Source: Bacteroidota bacterium (GTDB taxonomy: Bacteria > Bacteroidota > Bacteroidia > AKYH767-A > 2013-40CM-41-45). From it: DNA of 64,000 nucleotides. The notes below the pieces were generated by a model. It was given only the letters and a program-made list of their open reading frames with translations. It was not told where the DNA came from and did no database searches. A program made the position numbers and the translations under genes. The stretch covers positions 744,001 to 808,000 of the forward strand of contig JADJON010000001.1 in assembly GCA_016713765.1 (NCBI GenBank), in the 5' to 3' direction. Within the stretch, counting starts at the first letter, position 1. Each line of letters begins with the position of its first letter. Shown piece by piece: positions 63,229 through 64,000 of this stretch.

Positions 63229-63807
63229 TTATTGTTTGATCAACACCGCGTCGATCGTGAACTCGACCTCATCTCCGACGACTGCTTCGCCGGTTGCGGC
63301 AGCGTTGGCGTATTTGAGACCGAAGTCTTTGCGGTTGATCTTACCGGTTGCTTTGAAACCGGCTTTCAGATTGCCCCACGGATCTTTTACTTGTCCGCCA
63401 TAGACCAGCGGAACTTCTACTTTCTTGGTGACGTCACGTACCGTCAGGTTACCGCTCAGTACATATTTGTTGTTGCCCAGGCTCTTGATGCCGGTGCTGG
63501 TGAACGTCATGGTCGGGAATTTCTCCGCGTTGAAGAAATCGTCGCTCAACAAGTGTTTGTCGCGCATCTCGTTGTCGGTGGTGATGCTGGGAACCTGTAC
63601 CGTCATCGTTGCCTGGAGGTCGGACCAGTCGGCTTTCGAAGAGGTAAAGGTGCCGTCGAACTTCTTGAATTCACCATCGACGTCGGAGATGACAAGGTAC
63701 TTCGTGGTGAAACGGATCTTGGTGTGGCTGCCGTCGATCTTCCAGTTTTGCGCGATCGCGGTAGCGCTCAGGGCTACGGCCGCAATCAGGGTGAGGACTT
63801 TTTTCAT
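63229..63807 (-). CDS. YceI-family lipocalin-like periplasmic protein
   Basis: 192 residues from the ATG at 63807. Signal ends SATAIAQN. The mature part begins WKIDGSHTKIRFTTKYLVISDVDGEFKKFDGTF (in parts), the YceI lipocalin fold that binds isoprenoid quinones or fatty acids in E. coli homologues. It is the first gene on this strand before the redox operon and has its own promoter and terminator. Confidence 0.93.
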   Translation of the reverse strand: MKKVLTLIAAVALSATAIAQNWKIDGSHTKIRFTTKYLVISDVDGEFKKFDGTFTSSKADWSDLQATMTVQVPSITTDNEMRDKHLLSDDFFNAEKFPTMTFTSTGIKSLGNNKYVLSGNLTVRDVTKKVEVPLVYGGQVKDPWGNLKAGFKATGKINRKDFGLKYANAAATGEAVVGDEVEFTIDAVLIKQ

Positions 63808-63845
63808 CGGGTCGTGTTTTATAGGGTTTGAATGTTTTAGTGATA

Positions 63846-63876
63846 CAAATGTACGTTGAAACAATAGATGTTACAA
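63846..63876 (-). promoter_or_regulatory. yceI promoter with overlapping palindrome
   Basis: On the minus strand TTG at 63874-63876, 20 bases, then -7 TACATTTG at 63846-63853, both exact. The -33 TTG lies inside ATGTTGTAACAT, a 12-bp imperfect-centre palindrome, and an outer GTTACA/TGTAAC pair is 22 bases apart. Such overlap suits repression by a MarR-type dimer, but no copy of the site was found upstream of MarR. Confidence 0.7.
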
Positions 63877-63940
63877 CATATAATATTCAAAATTGATGTA
63901 ACGTATTCATTATCAATAACAAAAAATCGAATAAATTGTT

Positions 63941-64000
63941 TTAGAAATGCCGGATTCCGATGGCATGCCGGGCTTCCCGCACCGTTTTGCCGGCGCTTTC
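63941..64000 (-). CDS. Possible C-terminus of a gene entering from the right
   Basis: Reading from the right edge on the minus strand gives ESAGKTVREARHAIGIRHF then TAA at 63941. Base composition is GC-rich against the AT-rich gap beside it. Too short to identify. Confidence 0.35.
   Translation of the reverse strand, partial: ESAGKTVREARHAIGIRHF

Overview
The window comes from the chromosome of a member of the Bacteroidota. The evidence is: several secreted proteins ending in type IX secretion (T9SS) type-A C-terminal domains; one gliding-motility-type (type B) C-terminal domain; many promoters with the Bacteroidota -7 element TAnnTTTG and no Shine-Dalgarno signal; a cysteine-free L32; and SDR-type threonine dehydrogenase. 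By eye, core genes are GC-rich and secreted cargo genes and intergenic repeats are AT-richer. I cannot place the genus.

Layout: 1-2200 holds the edge of a membrane-protein gene, a REP-associated tyrosine transposase (RayT-like) and a 294-bp tandem array of palindromes and 7-nt repeats. 2240-10883 carries threonine dehydrogenase, cysS, an M28 lipoprotein, asnS, an SdiA-regulated-like lipoprotein and a SorAB-like sulfite dehydrogenase pair. 11017-17153 (minus) is a two-gene T9SS cargo unit, followed by dxs and two tandem CUB-domain T9SS paralogues, an LTA-synthase-like sulfatase, more repeat arrays, and accC/accB.

29805-34042 is the most unusual part. A 4.2-kb islet lies between accB and fabH, genes that are normally neighbours on one strand. 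It encodes a T9SS protein, a lipoprotein and a Fic-winged-helix protein with a 20-bp perfect palindrome at its promoter. It is delimited and subdivided by three arrays of about 80-bp hairpins (ten units) with compensatory stem changes. fabH and plsC follow, then DUF177-rpmF-plsX on the other strand.

38100-52045 has a bacilliredoxin, an orphan type-B CTD protein, two single-domain response regulators, tadA, a beta-barrel protein, aspS, and a periplasmic peptidoglycan/defence group (alpha-2-macroglobulin, PBP1C, dipeptide epimerase). 52146-52217 is a 23-residue Lys/Ala peptide gene with its own promoter and terminator. Then come a PAS histidine kinase with methylmalonyl-CoA epimerase, a HAD phosphatase, a CAU tRNA, an outer-membrane protein, a PAP2-like protein, rpoN and a HU-SPOR protein. 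The right end is a redox/stress group: MarR, pirin, nitroreductase, CDGSH/ferredoxin fusion, a muconolactone-isomerase-like protein and YceI.

The repeats at 130-2165, 26755-26862, 60670-61016, and less strictly the islet hairpins, share a 7-nt periodicity built around CAGT/ACTG. This suggests one expanding repeat system rather than unrelated families.
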